DNA of 64,000 nucleotides from Coriaria nepalensis (lineage: Eukaryota; Streptophyta; Magnoliopsida; Cucurbitales; Coriariaceae): contig CP114481.1 of NCBI GenBank assembly GCA_027186245.1, forward strand, positions 42,687,501 through 42,751,500, written 5' to 3'. This document shows, one piece after another, positions 13,851 to 28,323 of this stretch (position 1 is its first letter; each line of letters starts with the position of its first letter). Made by a program: the position numbers and the translations under genes. The notes under the pieces were generated by a model. It did no database searches. It worked only from the letters and a program-made list of their open reading frames with translations, and was not told where the DNA came from.

Positions 13851-16800
13851 TTGAATGAGTCATTTCAAGTCAATAACATATTTCGAAGCAATTCGAACAA
13901 ATTCTATTTCCGCACTTCAAACGCAAGTTTTGTGCATAACTTTTGAATGATCATTGCAAGGAAAGTGTGCATTAGTTTAACCTTAAAATCATTTGAATGA
14001 GTCATATAAGTCAATAACTTATTTCAATGCAATTCGAACGAATTCTATTTTCGCACTTTAAACGCAAGTTTTGTGCATAACTTTCTAATGATCATTTCAA
14101 GGAAAGTGTGCTTTTGTCTAACCTTAAAATCATTTGAATGACTCATTTCAAGTCAATAACATATGTGAAAGCAATTCGAACGAATTCTATTTTCGCACTT
14201 CAGATGCAAGTTTTGTGCATAACTTTCAAATGATCATTGCAAGAAAGTGTGCCTTAGTCTAACCTTAAAATCATTTGAATGAGTCATTTCAAGTCAATGA
14301 CATATTTCAAAGCAATTCGAAAGAATTCTATTTTCGCACTTCAAACGCAAGTTTTGTGCATAACGTTTAAATGATCATTGCAAGGAAAGTGTGCTTTAGT
14401 TTAACCTTAAAATTATTTGAATGAGTCGTATCAAGTCAATAACTTATTTCAAAGCAATTCGAACGAATTCTATTTTCGCACTTCAAACACAAGTTTTGTG
14501 CATAACTTGCAAAAGATCAATGCAAGGAAAGTGTGCATTAGTTTAACCTTAAAATCATTTGAATTAGTCATTTCAAGTCGATAACATACTTCAAAGCAGT
14601 TCGAACGAATACTAGTTTCACACTTCAAACAGAAGTTTCGTGGATAACTTTCAAATGATCATTCCTAGGAAAGTGTGCATTAGTTTAACCTTAAAATCAT
14701 TTGAATGAGTCATATTATGTCAGTAACTTATTTCAAAGCAATTCGACCGAATTCTATTTTCGCACTTCAAACGTAAGTTTTGTGCATAACTTTCAAATGA
14801 TCATTGCAAGGAAAGTGTGCATTAGTTTAACGTTAAAATCATTTGAATGAGTCATTTCAAGTCAATAACTTATTTCAAAGCAATCCGAACGAAATATATT
14901 TTCGCACTTCAAAAACAAGTTTTGTGCATAACTTGCAAATGATCATTGCAAGGAATGTATGGATTCGTTTAACTTTAAAATCATTTCAGTTAGTGATTTG
15001 AAGTCAATATCTTATTTCAAAGTAATTTGAACGAATTCTATTTTCACACTTCAAAGAGAAATTTCGTGGATAACTTTGGAATGATCATTGCAAGGAAAGT
15101 GTGCATTAGTTTAACCTTAAAATCATTTGAATGAGTCATTTCAAGTCAATAACATATTTGAAAGCAATTCGAACAAATTCTATTTTCGCACTTCAAACGC
15201 AAGTTTTGTGCATAACTTTCAAATGATCATTGCAAGGAAAGTGTGCATTAGTTTAACCTTAAAATCATTTGAATGAGTCATATTAAGTCAATAATTTATT
15301 TCAATGCAATTCGAACAGATTCTATTTTCGCACTTCAAAAGCAAGTTTTGTGCATAACTTTCAAATGATCATTGCAAGGAAAGTGTGCTTTAGTTTAACC
15401 TCAAAATCATTTGAATGAGTCATTTCAAGTCAATAACATATTTCGAAGCAATTCGAACAAATTCTATTTCCGCACTTCAAACGCAAGTTTTGTGCATAAC
15501 TTTTGAATGATCATTGCAAGGAAAGTGTGCATTAGTTTAACCTTAAAATCATTTGAATGAGTCATATAAGTCAATAACTTATTTCAATGCAATTCGAACG
15601 AATTCTATTTTCGCACTTTAAACGCAAGTTTTGTGCATAACTTTCTAATGATCATTTCAAGGAAAGTGTGCTTTTGTCTAACCATAAAATCATTTGAATG
15701 ACTCATTTCAAGTCAATAACATATGTCAAAGCAATTCGAACGAATTCTATTTTCGCACTTCAGACGCAAGTTTTGTGCATAACTTTCAAATGATCATTGC
15801 AAGAAAGTGTGCTTTAGTCTAACCCTAAAATCATTTGAATGAGTCATTTCAAGTCAATGACATATTTCAAAGCAATTCGAAAGAATTCTATTTTCGCACT
15901 TCAAACGCAAGTTTTGTGCATAACGTTTAAATGATCATTGCAAGGAAAGTGTGCTTTAGTTTGACCTTAAAATTATTTGAATGAGTCGTATCAAGTCAAT
16001 AACTTATTTCAAAGCAATTCGAACGAATTCTATTTTCGCACTTCAAACACAAGTTTTGTGCATAACTTGCAAAAGATCAATGCAAGGAAAGTGTGCATTA
16101 GTTTAACCCTAAAATCATTTGAATTAGTCATTTCAAGTCAATAACATACTTCAAAGCAGTTCGAACGAATACTAGTATCACACTTCAAACAGAAGTTTCG
16201 TGGATAACTTTCAAATGATCATTCCAAGGAAAGTGTGCATTAGTTTAACCTTAAAATCATTTGAATGAGTCATATTAAGTCAATAACTTATTTCAAAGCA
16301 ATTCGACCGAATTCTATTTTCGCACTTCAAACGTAAGTTTTGTGCATAACTTTCAAATGATCATTGCAAGGAAAGTGTGCATTAGTTTAACGTTAAAATC
16401 ATTTGAATGAGTCATTTCAAGTCAATAACTTATTTCAAAGCAATCCGAACGAAATATATTTTCGCACTTCGAAAACAAGTTTTGTGCATAACTTGCAAAT
16501 GATCATTGCAAGGAATGTATGGATTCGTTTAACTTTAAATTCATTTCAGTTAGTGATTTGAAGTCAATATCTTATTTCAAAGTAATTTGAACGAATTCTA
16601 TTTTCACACTTCAAAGAGAAATTTCGTGGATAACTTTGGAATGATCATTGCAAGGAAAGTGTGCATTAGTTTAACCTTAAAATCATTTGAATGAGTCATT
16701 TCAAGTCAAAAACATATTTCAAAGCAATTCGAACGAATTCTATTTTCGCACTTCAAACGCAAATTTTGTGGATAACTTTCAAATGATCATTGCAAGGAAA

Positions 16801-16970
16801 GTGTGTATTAGTTTAACCTTAAAATCATTTGAATGTGTCATTTCAAGTCAAAAACATATTTCAAAGCAATTCGAACGAATTCTATTTTCGCACTTCAAAC
16901 GCAAGTTTTGTGCATAACTTTCAAATGATCATTGCAAGGAAAGTGTGCATTAGTTTAACCTTAAAATCAT
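13851..16970. repeat. 11-mer higher-order repeat (1560 bp), two copies
   Basis: The copies are 13851-15410 and 15411-16970. Private marks lie 1560 bases apart: AACATACTTC with GAATACTAGT at about 14581 and 16141, AAAAGATCAATG near 14512 and 16072, and TTTGTGCATAACGTTTAAATG near 14353 and 15913. The length is two bases short of 11 x 142, in line with the short forms CATATAAG and GCAAGAAAG inside the unit. Most monomers are class A, and only one clear C-B pair occurs per unit (B near 14985 and 16545), so the tetramer register is largely lost. The last two monomers of the copies differ. Confidence 0.88.
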
Positions 16971-19900
16971 TTGAATGAGTCATTTCAAGTCAATAACATA
17001 TTTCAAAGCAATTCGAACGGATTCTATTTTCGCACTTCAAACGCAAGGTTTGTGGATAACTTTTAAGTGATCATTGCAAGGAAAGTGTGCTTCAGTTTAA
17101 CCTTAAAATTATTTGAATGAGTCAAATCAAGTCAATAACTTATTTCAATGCAATTCGAACGAATTCTATTTTCGCACTTCAACCGCAAGTTTTGTGCATA
17201 ACTTTCAAATGATCATTGCAAGGAAAGTGTGCATTAGTTTAAACTTAAAATCATTTGACTTAGTCATTTCAAGTAAATAATATATTTCAAAGCAATTCGA
17301 ACGAATTTATTTTCGCACTTCAACCGCAAGTTTTGTGCATAACTTTCAAATGATCATTGCAAGGAATGTGCGCATTAGTTTAACCTTAAAATCATTTGAA
17401 TGAGTCATTTCAAGTTAATAACTTATTTCAAAGCAATCCTAATGAAATCTATTTTCGCACTTCGAAAACAAGTTTTGTGCATAACTTGCAAATGATCAAT
17501 GCAAGGAATGTATGCATTCGTTTAACTTTAAAATCATTTCAATTAGTGATTCCAAGTGAATATCTTAATTCAAAGTAGTTCAAACGAATTATATTTTCAC
17601 ACTTCAAACAGAAATTTTGTGGATAACTTTCAAATGATCATTGCAAGGAAAGTGTGTATTAGTTTAACCTTAAAATCATTTGAATTTGTCATTTCAAGTC
17701 AATAACATATTTCAAAGCAATTCGAATGAATTCTATTTTCGCACTTCAAACGCAAGTTTTGTGCATAACTTTCAAATGATCATTGCAAAGAAAGTTTGCA
17801 TTAGTTTAACCTTAAAATCATTAGAATGAGTCATTTCAAGTTAATAACTTATTTCAAAGCAATCCGAACGAAATCTATTTTCGCATTTCGAAAACAAGTT
17901 TTGTGCATAACTTGCAAATGATCAATGCAAGGAATGTATGCATTCGTTTAACTTTAAAATCATTTCAATTAGTGATTTCAAGTGAATATCTTATTTCAAA
18001 GTAGTTCGAACGAATTATATTTTCACACTTCAAACAGAAATTTCGTGGATAACTTTCAAATGATCATTGCAAGGAAAGTGTGCATTAGTTTAACCTTAAA
18101 ATCATTTGAATGAGTCATTTCAAGTCAATAACATATTTCAAAGCAATTCGAACGAATTCTATTTTCGCACTTCAAACGCAAGTTTTGTGCATAAGTTCCA
18201 AATGATCATTGCAAGGAAAGTGTGCATTAGTTTAACCTTAAAATCATTTGAATGAGTCATTTCAAGTCAGTAACTTATTTCAAAGCAATCCAAACGAATT
18301 CTATTTTCTCACTTCGAAAACAAGTTCAACGCATAACTTGCAAATGATCAATGCAAGGAATGTATGCATTCGTTTAACTTTGAAATCATTTCAATTAGTG
18401 ATTTCAAGTCAATATCTTATTTCAAAGCAGTTCGAACGAATTCTATTTTCACACTTCAAATAGAAATTTCGTGGATAACTTTCAAATGATCATTGCAAGG
18501 AAAGTGTGCATTAGTTTAACCTTAAAATCATTTGAATGAGTCATATTAAGTCAATAACTTATTTCAATGCAATTCGAACAAATTCTATTTTCGCACTTCA
18601 AAAGCAAGTTTTGTGCATAACTTTCAAATGATCATTGCAAGGGAAGTGTGCTTTAGTTTAACCTTAAAATCATTTGAATGAGTCATTTGAAGTCAATAAC
18701 ATATTTCAAAGCAATTCGAACGAATTCTATTTTCGCACTTCAAACGCAAGTTTTGTGCATTACTTTCAAATGATCGTTGCAAGGAAAGTGTGCATTAGTT
18801 TAACGTTAAAATCATTTGAATGAGTCATTTCAAGTCAATAACTTATTTTAATGCAATCCGAACGAAATATATTTTTGCACTTCGAAAACAAGTTTTGTGC
18901 ATAACTTGCAAATGATCATGGAAAGGAATGTATGGATTCATTTAACTTTAAAATCATTTCAATTAGTGATTTGAAGTCAATATCTTATTTCAAAGTAGTT
19001 CGTACGAATTCTATTTTCACACTTCAAACAGAAATTTTGTGGATAACTTTCGAATGATCAAAGCAAGGAAAGTGTGCATTAGGTTAACGTTAAAATCATT
19101 TGAATGAGTCATTTCAAGTCAAAAACATATTTCAAAGCAATTCGAACGAATTTTATTTTCGCACTTCAAACGCAAGTTTTGTGCATAACTTTCAAATGAT
19201 CATTGCAAGGAAAGTGTGCTTTAGTCTAACCTTAAAATCATTTGAATAAGTCATTTCAAGTCAATAACATATTTCAGAGCAATTCGAACGAATTTATTTT
19301 CGGACTTCAACCGCAAATTTTGTGCATAACTTTCAAATGATCATTGCAAGGAAAGTGCGCTTTAGTCTAACCTTAAAATCATTTGAATGAGTCATTTTAA
19401 GTCAAAAACATATTTCAAAGCAATTCGAACGGATTCTATTTTCGCACTTCAAACGCAAGTTTTGTGGATAACTTTTAAATGATCATTGCAAGGAAAGTGT
19501 GCTTCAGTTTAACCTTAAAATTATTTGAATGAGTCAAATCAAGTCAATAACTTATTTCAATGCAATTCGAACGAATTCTATTTTCGCACTTCAACCGCAA
19601 GTTTTGTGCATAACTTTCAAATGATCATTGCAAGGAAAGTGTGCATTAGTTTAAACTTAAAATCATTTGACTTAGTCATTTCAAGTAAATAATATATTTC
19701 AAAGCAATTCGAACGAATTTATTTTCGCACTTCAACCGCAAGTTTTGTGCATAACTTTCAAATGATCATTGCAAGGAATGTGCGCATTAGTTTAACCTTA
19801 AAATCATTTGAATGAGTCATTTCAAGTTAATAACTTATTTCAAAGCAATCCTAATGAAATCTATTTTCGCACTTCGAAAACAAGTTTTGTGCATAACTTG

Positions 19901-22900
19901 CAAATGATCAATGCAAGGAATGTATGCATTCGTTTAACTTTAAAATCATTTCAATTAGTGATTTCAAGTGAATATCTTAATTCAAAGTAGTTCAAACGAA
20001 TTATATTTTCACACTTCAAACATAAATTTTGTGGATAACTTTCAAATGATCATTGCAAGGAAAGTGTGTATTAGTTTAACCTTAAAATCATTTGAATGTG
20101 TCATTTCAAGTCAATAATATATTTCAAAGCAATTCGAACGAATTCTATTTTCGCACTTCAAACGCAAGTTTTGTGCATAACTTTCAAATGATCATTGCAA
20201 GGAAAGTGTGCATTAGTTTAACCTTAAAATCATTTGAATGAGTCATCTCAAGTCAATAACACATTTCAAAGAAATTCGAACGAATTCTATTTTCGCACTT
20301 CAAACGCAAGTTTTGTGCAAAACTTTCCAATGATCATAGCGAAGAAATTGTGCTTTAGTCTAACCTTAAAATCATTTGAATGAGTCATTTCAAGTCAATA
20401 ACATATTTCTAAGCAATCCGAACAAAATCTATTTTCGCACTTCGAAAACAAGTTTTGTGCATAACTTGGAAATGATCATTGCAAGGAATGTATTTATTCG
20501 TTTAACTTTAAAATCATTTCAATTAGTGATTTCAAGTCATTATCTTATTTCAAAGCAGTTCGAACGAATTCTATTTTCACACTTCAAACAGAAGTTTCGT
20601 GGATAACTTTCAAATGATCATTGCAAGGAAAGTGTGCATTAGTTTAACCTTAAAATCATTTGAATGAGTCATATTAAGTCAATAACTTATTTCAATGCAA
20701 TTCGAACAAATTCTATTTTCGCACTTCAAAAGCAAGTTTTGTGCATAACTTTCAAATGATCATTGCAAGGGAAGTGTGCTTTAGTTTAACCTTAAAATCA
20801 TTTGAATGAGTCATTTCAAGTCAATAACATATTTCAAAGCAATTCGAACGGATTCTATTTTCGCACTTCAAACGCAAGTTTTGTGGATAACTTTTAAATG
20901 ATCATTGCAAGGAAAGTGTGCTTCAGTTTAACCTTAAAATTATTTGAATGAGTCAAATCAAGTCAATAACTTATTTCAATGCAATTCGAACGAATTCTAT
21001 TTTCGCACTTCAACCGCAAGTTTTGTGCATAACTTTCAAATGATCATTGCAAGGAAAGTGTGCATTAGTTTAAACTTAAAATCATTTGACTTAGTCATTT
21101 CAAGTAAATAATATATTTCAAAGCAATTCGAACGAATTTATTTTCGCACTTCAACCGCAAGTTTTGTGCATAACTTTCAAATGATCATTGCAAGGAATGT
21201 GCGCATTAGTTTAACCTTAAAATCATTTGAATGAGTCATTTCAAGTTAATAACTTATTTCAAAGCAATCCTAATGAAATCTATTTTCGCACTTCGAAAAC
21301 AAGTTTTGTGCATAACTTGCAAATGATCAATGCAAGGAATGTATGCATTCGTTTAACTTTAAAATCATTTCAATTAGTGATTCCAAGTGAATATCTTAAT
21401 TCAAAGTAGTTCAAACGAATTATATTTTCACACTTCAAACAGAAATTTTGTGGATAACTTTCAAATGATCATTGCAAGGAAAGTGTGTATTAGTTTAACC
21501 TTAAAATCATTTGAATGTGTCATTTCAAGTCAAAAACATATTTCAAAGCAATTCGAACGAATTCTATTTTCGCACTTCAAACCCAAGTTTTGTGCATAAC
21601 TTTCAAATGATCATTGCAAGGAAAGTGTGCATTAGTTTAACCTTAAAATCATTTGAATGAGTCATTTCAAGTCAATAACATATTTCAAAGCAATTCGAAC
21701 GAATTTTATTTTCGCACTTCAAATGCAAATTTTGTGCATAACTTTCAAATGATCATTGCAAGGAAAGTGTGCTTTAGTCTAACCTTAAAATCATTTGAAT
21801 AAGTCAGTTCAAGTCAATAACATATTTCAAAGCAATTCGAACGAATTTATTTTCGGACTTCAACCGCAAATTTTTTGCATAACTTTCAAATGATCATTGC
21901 AAGGAAAGTGCGCTTTAGTCTAACCTTAAAATCATTTGAATGAGTCATTTTAAGTCAAAAACATATTTCAAAGCAATTCGAACGGATTCTATTTTCGCAC
22001 TTCAAACGCAAGTTTTGTGGATAACTTTTAAATGATCATTGCAAGGAAAGTGTGCTTCAGTTTTACCTTAAAATTATTTGAATGAGTCAAATCAAGTCAA
22101 TAACTTATTTCAATGCAATTCGAACGAATTCTATTTTCGCACTTCAACCGCAAGTTCTGTGCATAACTTTCAAATGATCATTGCAAGGAAAGTGTGCATT
22201 AGTTTAAACTTAAAATCATTTGACTTAGTCATTTCAAGTAAATAATATATTTCAAAGCAATTCGAACGAATTTATTTTCGCACTTCAACCGCAAGTTTTG
22301 TGCATAACTTTCAAATGATCATTGCAAGGAATGTGTGCATTAGTTTAACCTTAAAATCATTTGAATGAGTCATTTCAAGTTAATAACTTATTTCAAAGCA
22401 ATCCTAATGAAATCTATTTTCGCACTTCGAAAACAAGTTTTGTGCATAACTTGCAAATGATCAATGCAAGGAATGTATGCATTCGTTTAACTTTAAAGTC
22501 ATTTCAATTAGTGATTTCAAGTGAATATCTTAATTCAAAGTAGTTCAAACGAATTATATTTTCACACTTCAAACAGAAATTTTGTGGATAACTTTCAAAT
22601 GATCATTGCAAGGAAAGTGTGTATTAGTTTAACCTTAAAATCATTTGAATGTGTCATTTCAAGTCAATAACATATTTCAAAGCAATTCGAACGAATTCTA
22701 TTTTCGCACTTCAAACGCAAGTTTTGTGCATAACTTTCAAATGATCATTGCAAGGAAAGTGTGCATTAGTTTCACCTTAAAATCATTTGAATGAGTCATT
22801 TCAAGTCAGTAACTTATTTCAAAGCAATCCAAACGAATTCTATTTTCTCACTTCGAAAACAAGTTCTACGCATAACTTGCAAATGATCAATGCAAGGCAT

Positions 22901-23781
22901 GTATGCATTCGTTTAACTTTAAAATCATTTCAATTAGTGATTTCAAGTCAATATCTTATTTCAAAGCAGTTCGAACGAATTCTATTTTCACACTTCAAAC
23001 AGAAATTTCGTGGATAACTTTCGAATCATCATTGCAAGGAAAGTGTGCATTAGTTTAACCTTAAAATCATTTGAATGAGTCATTTCAAGTCAATAACATA
23101 TTTCAAAGCAATTCGAACAAATTCTATTTCCGCACTTCAAACGCAAGTTTTGTGCATAACTTTTGAATGATCATTGCAAGGAAAGTGTGCATTAGTTTAA
23201 CCTTAAAATCATTTGAATGAGTCATATTAAGTCAATAACTTATTTCAATGCAATTCGAACAATTTCTATTTTCGCACTTCAAAAGCAAGTTTTGTGCATA
23301 ACTTTCAAATGATCATTGCAAGGGAAGTGTGCTTTAGTTTAACCTTAAAATCATTTGAATGAGTCATTTCAAGTCAATAACATATTTCAAAGCAATTCGA
23401 ACGAATTCTATTTTCGCACTTCAAACGCAAGTTTTGTGCATAACTTTCAAATGATCGTTGCAAGGAAAGTGTGCATTAGTTTAACGTTAAAATCATTTGA
23501 ATGAGTCATTTCAAGTCAATAACTTATTTTAAAGCAATCCGAACGAAATATATTTTTGCACTTTCCAAAACAAGTTTTGTGCATAACTTGCAAATGATCA
23601 TTGGAAGGAATGTATGGATTCATTTAACTTTAAAATCATTTCAATTAGTGATTTGAAGTCAATATCTTATTTCAAAGTAGTTCGTACGAATTCTATTTTC
23701 ACACTTCAAACAGAAATTTTGTGGATAACTTTCGAATGATCAAAGCAAGGAAAGTGTGCATTAGGTTAACGTTAAAATCAT
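16971..23781. repeat. Satellite block with irregular 17-, 10- and 8-mer spacings
   Basis: A segment that begins with an A monomer carrying CGGATTC and GTGGATAACTTTT, followed by two A monomers (one 141 bp), then a C-B dimer, recurs at 16971, 19383, 20802 and 21936. The intervals are 2412 (17 monomers), 1419 (10) and 1134 (8). The C monomers of this segment start at 17396, 19808, 21227 and 22361 and share the odd CAATCCTAATG. A second marker C monomer (GTTCAACGCATAAC or GTTCTACGCATAAC) lies at 18248 and 22787. C-B dimers at 17396, 17822 and 18248 are 426 apart, so C-B-A trimers occur here as well as tetramers. The 141-bp A form reads GAATTTATTTTCG. Confidence 0.8.
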
Positions 23782-25199
23782 TTGAATGAGTCATTTCAAG
23801 TCAATAACATATTTCAAAGCAATTCGAACGAATTTTATTTTCGCACTTCAAACGCAAGTTTTGTGCATAACTTTCAAATGATCATTGCAAGGAAAGTGTG
23901 CTTTAGTCTAACCTTAAAATCATTTGAATAAGTCATTTCAAGTCAATAACATATTTCAAAGCAATTCGAACGAATTTATTTTCGGACTTCAACCGCAAAT
24001 TTTGTGCATAACTTTCAAATGATCATTGCAAGGAAAGTGCGCTTTAGTCTAACCTTAAAATCATTTGAATGAGTCATTTTAAGTCAAAAACATATTTCAA
24101 AGCAATTCGAACGGATTCTATTTTCGCACTTCAAACGCAAGTTTTGTGCATAACTTTCAAATGATCATTGCAAGGAAAGTGTGCATTAGTTTAACCTTAA
24201 AATCATTTGAATGAGTCATTTCAAGTCAGTAACTTATTTCAAAGCAATCCAAACGAATTCTATTTTCTCACTTCGAAAACAAGTTCTACGCATAACTTGC
24301 AAATGATCAATGCAACGCATGTATGCATTCGTTTAACTTTAAAATCATTTCAATTAGTGATTTCAAGTGAATATCTTATTTCAAAGCAGTTCGAACGAAT
24401 TATATTTTCACACATCAAACCGAAATTTCGTGGATAACTTTCAAATGATTATTGCAAGGAAAGTGTGCATTAGTTTAACCTTAAAATCATTAGAATGAGT
24501 CATTTCAGGTCAATAACATATTTCAAAGCAATTCGAACGAATTTTATTTTCGCACTTCAAACGCAAGTTTTGTGCATAACTTTCAAATGATCATTGCAAG
24601 GAAAGTGTGCTTTAGTCTAACCTTAAAATCATTTGAATAAGTCATTTCAAGTCAATAACATATTTCAAAGCAATTCGAACGAATTTATTTTCGGACTTCA
24701 ACCGCAAATTTTGTGCATAACTTTCAAATGATCATTGCAAGGAAAGTGCGCTTTAGTCTAACCTTAAAATCATTTGAATGAGTCATTTTAAGTCAAAAAC
24801 ATATTTCAAAGCAATTCGAACGGATTCTATTTTCGCACTTCAAACGCAAGTTTTGTGCATAACTTTCAAATGATCATTGCAAGGAAAGTGTGCATTAGTT
24901 TAACCTTAAAATCATTTGAATGAGTCATTTCAAGTCAGTAACTTATTTCAAAGCAATCCAAACGAATTCTATTTTCTCACTTCGAAAACAAGTTCTACGC
25001 ATAACTTGCAAATGATCAATGCAACGCATGTATGCATTCGTTTAACTTTAAAATCATTTCAATTAGTGATTTCAAGTGAATATCTTATTTCAAAGCAGTT
25101 CGAACGAATTATATTTTCACACATCAAACCGAAATTTCGTGGATAACTTTCAAATGATTATTGCAAGGAAAGTGTGCATTAGTTTAACCTTAAAATCAT
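23782..25199. repeat. 5-mer tandem duplication (709 bp), two copies
   Basis: The copies are 23782-24490 and 24491-25199. Each is A, A (141 bp, CGGACTTCAACCGC), A (CGGATTC), C (GTTCTACGCATAAC with GCAACGCATG) and B (GAATTATATTTTCACACATC). I saw no difference inside the C and B monomers of the two copies, while the first A monomers differ at their starts (TTGAATG against TAGAATG). The rare marks GCAACGCATG and CACATCAAACCG in both copies show a recent duplication. Confidence 0.88.
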
Positions 25200-27471
25200 T
25201 AGAATGAGTCATTTCAGGTCAATAACATATTTCAAAGCAATTCGAACGAATTCTATTTTCGCACTTCAAATGCAAGTTTTGTGCATAACTTTCAAATGAT
25301 CATTGCAAGGAAAGTGTGCATTAGGTTAAACTTAAAATCATTTGAATGAGTCATTTCAAGTCAATAACTTGTTTCAAAGCAATTTGAACGAATTCTATTT
25401 TCGCACTTCGAAAACAAGTTCTATGCATAACTTGCAAATGATCAATGCATGGAATGTATGCATTCATTTAACTTTCAAATCATTTCATTTAGTGATTTCA
25501 AGTGAATATCTTATTTCAAAGTAGTTCGAACGAATTATATTTTCACACTTCAAACAGAAATTTTGTGGATACCTTTCAAATGATCATTGCAAGGAAAGTG
25601 TGCATTAGTTTAACCTTAAAATCATTTGAATGAGTCATATTAAGTCAATAACTTATTTCTATGCAATTCAAACGAATTCTATTTTCGCAGTTGAAACGCA
25701 AGTTTTGTGCATAACTTTCAAATGATCATAGCAAGGAAAGTGTGCTTTAGTCTAACCTTAAAATCATTTGAATGAGTCATTTCAAGTCAATAACATATTT
25801 CAAAGCAATTCGAACGAATTCTATTTTGGCACTTCAAACAGAAATTTCGTGGATAACTTTCAAATGATCATTGCAAGGAAAGTGTGCACTAGTTTAACCT
25901 TTAAATCATTAGAATGAGTCATTTCAAGTCAATAACATATTTCAAAGCAATTCGAATGAATTCTATTTCCGCACTTCAAATGCAAGTTTTGTGCATAACT
26001 TTTAAATGATCATTGCAAGGAAAGTGTGCTTCAGTTTAACGTTAAAATCATTTGAATGAGTATTTTCAAGTTAATAACATTTTTCAAAGCAATCCGAACG
26101 AATTCTATTTTCGCACTTCGAAAACAAGTTCTATGCATAACTTGCAAATGATCAATGCAAGGAATGTATGCATTCGTTTAACTTTCAAATCATTTCAATT
26201 AGTGATTTCAAGTCAATATCTTATTTCAAAGCAGTTCGAACGAATTCTATTTTCACACTTCAAACAGAAATTTCGTGGATAACTTTGAAATGATCATTGC
26301 AAGGAAAGTGTGCATTAACTTAACCTTAAAATCATTTGAATGAGTCATATTAAGTCAATAACTTATTTCAATGCAATTCAAACGAATTCTATTTTCGCAC
26401 TTGAAACGCAAGTTTTGTGCATAACTTTCAAATGATCATAGCAAGGAAAGTGTGCTTTAGTCTAACCTTAAAATCATTTGAATGAGTCATTTCAAGTCAA
26501 TAACATATTTCAAAGCAATTCGAACGAATTCTATTTTCGCACTTCAAACGCAAGTTTTGTGCATAACTTTCAAATGATCATTGCAAGGAAAGTGTGCATT
26601 AGGTTAAACTTAAAATCATTTGAATGAGTCATTTCAAGTCAATAACTTGTTTCAAAGCAATTTGAACGAATTCTATTTTCGCACTTCGAAAACAAGTTCT
26701 GTGCATAACTTTCAAATGATCAATGCAAGGAATGTATGCATTCGTTTAACTTTCAAATCATTTCAATTTGTGATTTCAAGTCAATATCTTATTTCAAAGT
26801 AGTTCGAACGAATTATATTTTCACACTTCAAACAGAAATTTCGTGGATAACTTTCAAATGATCATTGCAAGGAAAGTGTGCATTAGTCTAACCTTAAAAT
26901 CATTTGAATGAGTCATTTCAAGTCAATAACATATTTCAAAGCAATTCAAATGAATTCTATTTTCGCAATACAAACGCAAGTTTTGTGCATAACTTTCAAA
27001 TGATCATAGCAAGGAAAGTGTGCATTAGTTTAACCTGAAAATCATTTGAATGAGTCATTTCAAGTCAATAACATATTTCAAAGCAATTCGAACGAATTCT
27101 ATTTTCGCAATTCAAACGCATGTTTTGTGCATAACTTTCAAATGATCAATGCAAGAAAAGTGTGCATTAGTTTAACCTTAAAATCATTTGAATGAGTCAT
27201 TTCAAGTTAATACCTTATTTCAAAGCAATCCGAACGAAATCTATTTTCATACTTCGAAAACAAGTTTTGTGCATAACTTGCAAATGATCAATGCAAGGAA
27301 TGTATGCATTCGTTTAACTTTAAAATCATTTCAATTAGTGATTTCAAGTGAATATCTTAATTCAAAGTAGTTCAAACGAATTATATTTTCACACTTCAAA
27401 CAGAAATTTTGTGGATAACTTTCAAATGATCATTGCAAGGAAAGTGTGTATTAGTTTAACCTTAAAATCAT
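25200..27471. repeat. Satellite block with C-B dimers every 4-5 monomers
   Basis: C monomers start at 25342, 26052, 26620 and 27188, with spacings of 5, 4 and 4 monomers, then 3 to the next at 27614. Several carry GTTCTATGCATAAC and TTTAACTTTCAAATC. Adjacent A monomers show odd changes, such as CGCAGTTGAAACGC near 25688 and CGCAATACAAACGC near 26966. No foreign sequence is present. Confidence 0.78.
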
Positions 27472-28323
27472 TGGAATGTGTCATTTCAAGTCAATAACAT
27501 ATTTCAAAGCAATTCGAACGAATTCTATTTTCGCACTTCAAGCGCAAGTTTTGTGCATAACTTTCAAATGATCATTGCAAGGAAAGTGTGCATTAGTTTA
27601 ACCTTAAAATCGTTTGAATGAGTCATTTCAAGTCAGTAACTTATTTCAAAGCAATCCAAACGAATTCTATTTTCTCACTTCGAAAACAAGTTCTACGCAT
27701 AACTTGCAAATGATCAATGCAATGCATGTATGCATTCGTTTAACTTTAAAATCATTTCAATTAGTGATTTCAAGTGAATATCTTATTTCAAAGCAGTTCG
27801 AACGAATTATATTTTCACACATCAAACAGAAATTTCGTGGATAACTTTCAAATGATCATTGCAAGGAATGTGTGCACTAGTTTAACCTTAAAATCATTGG
27901 AATGTGTCATTTCAAGTCAATAACATATTTCAAAGCAATTCGAACGAATTCTATTTTCGCACTTCAAGCGCAAGTTTTGTGCATAACTTTCAAATGATCA
28001 TTGCAAGGAAAGTGTGCATTAGTTTAACCTTAAAATCATTTGAATGAGTCATTTCAAGTCAGTAACTTATTTCAAAGCAATCCAAACGAATTCTATTTTC
28101 TCACTTCGAAAACAAGTTCTACGCATAACTTGCAAATGATCAATGCAACGCATGTATGCATTCGTTTAACTTTAAAATCATTTCAATTAGTGATTTCAAG
28201 TGAATATCTTATTTCAAAGCAGTTCGAACGAATTATATTTTCACACATCAAACAGAAATTTCGTGGATAACTTTCAAATGATCATTGCAAGGAATGTGTG
28301 CACTAGTTTAACCTTAAAAGCAT
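27472..28323. repeat. 3-mer tandem duplication (426 bp), two copies
   Basis: The copies 27472-27897 and 27898-28323 each hold A (starting TTGGAATGTGTC with CTTCAAGCGC), C (GTTCTACGCATAAC) and B (CACATCAAACAG). The two C monomers differ by single bases (GCAATGCATG against GCAACGCATG). This is a C-B-A trimer amplified once. Confidence 0.87.

Noticed and set aside
6700..16690. Possible non-satellite region, because the open frames stop here
   Set aside because: The 142-bp monomers continue without a break. The frames are closed by in-frame stops, such as TGA in GATTTGAAG and TAA in CTTGTAAATG, in this zone's B and C variants.
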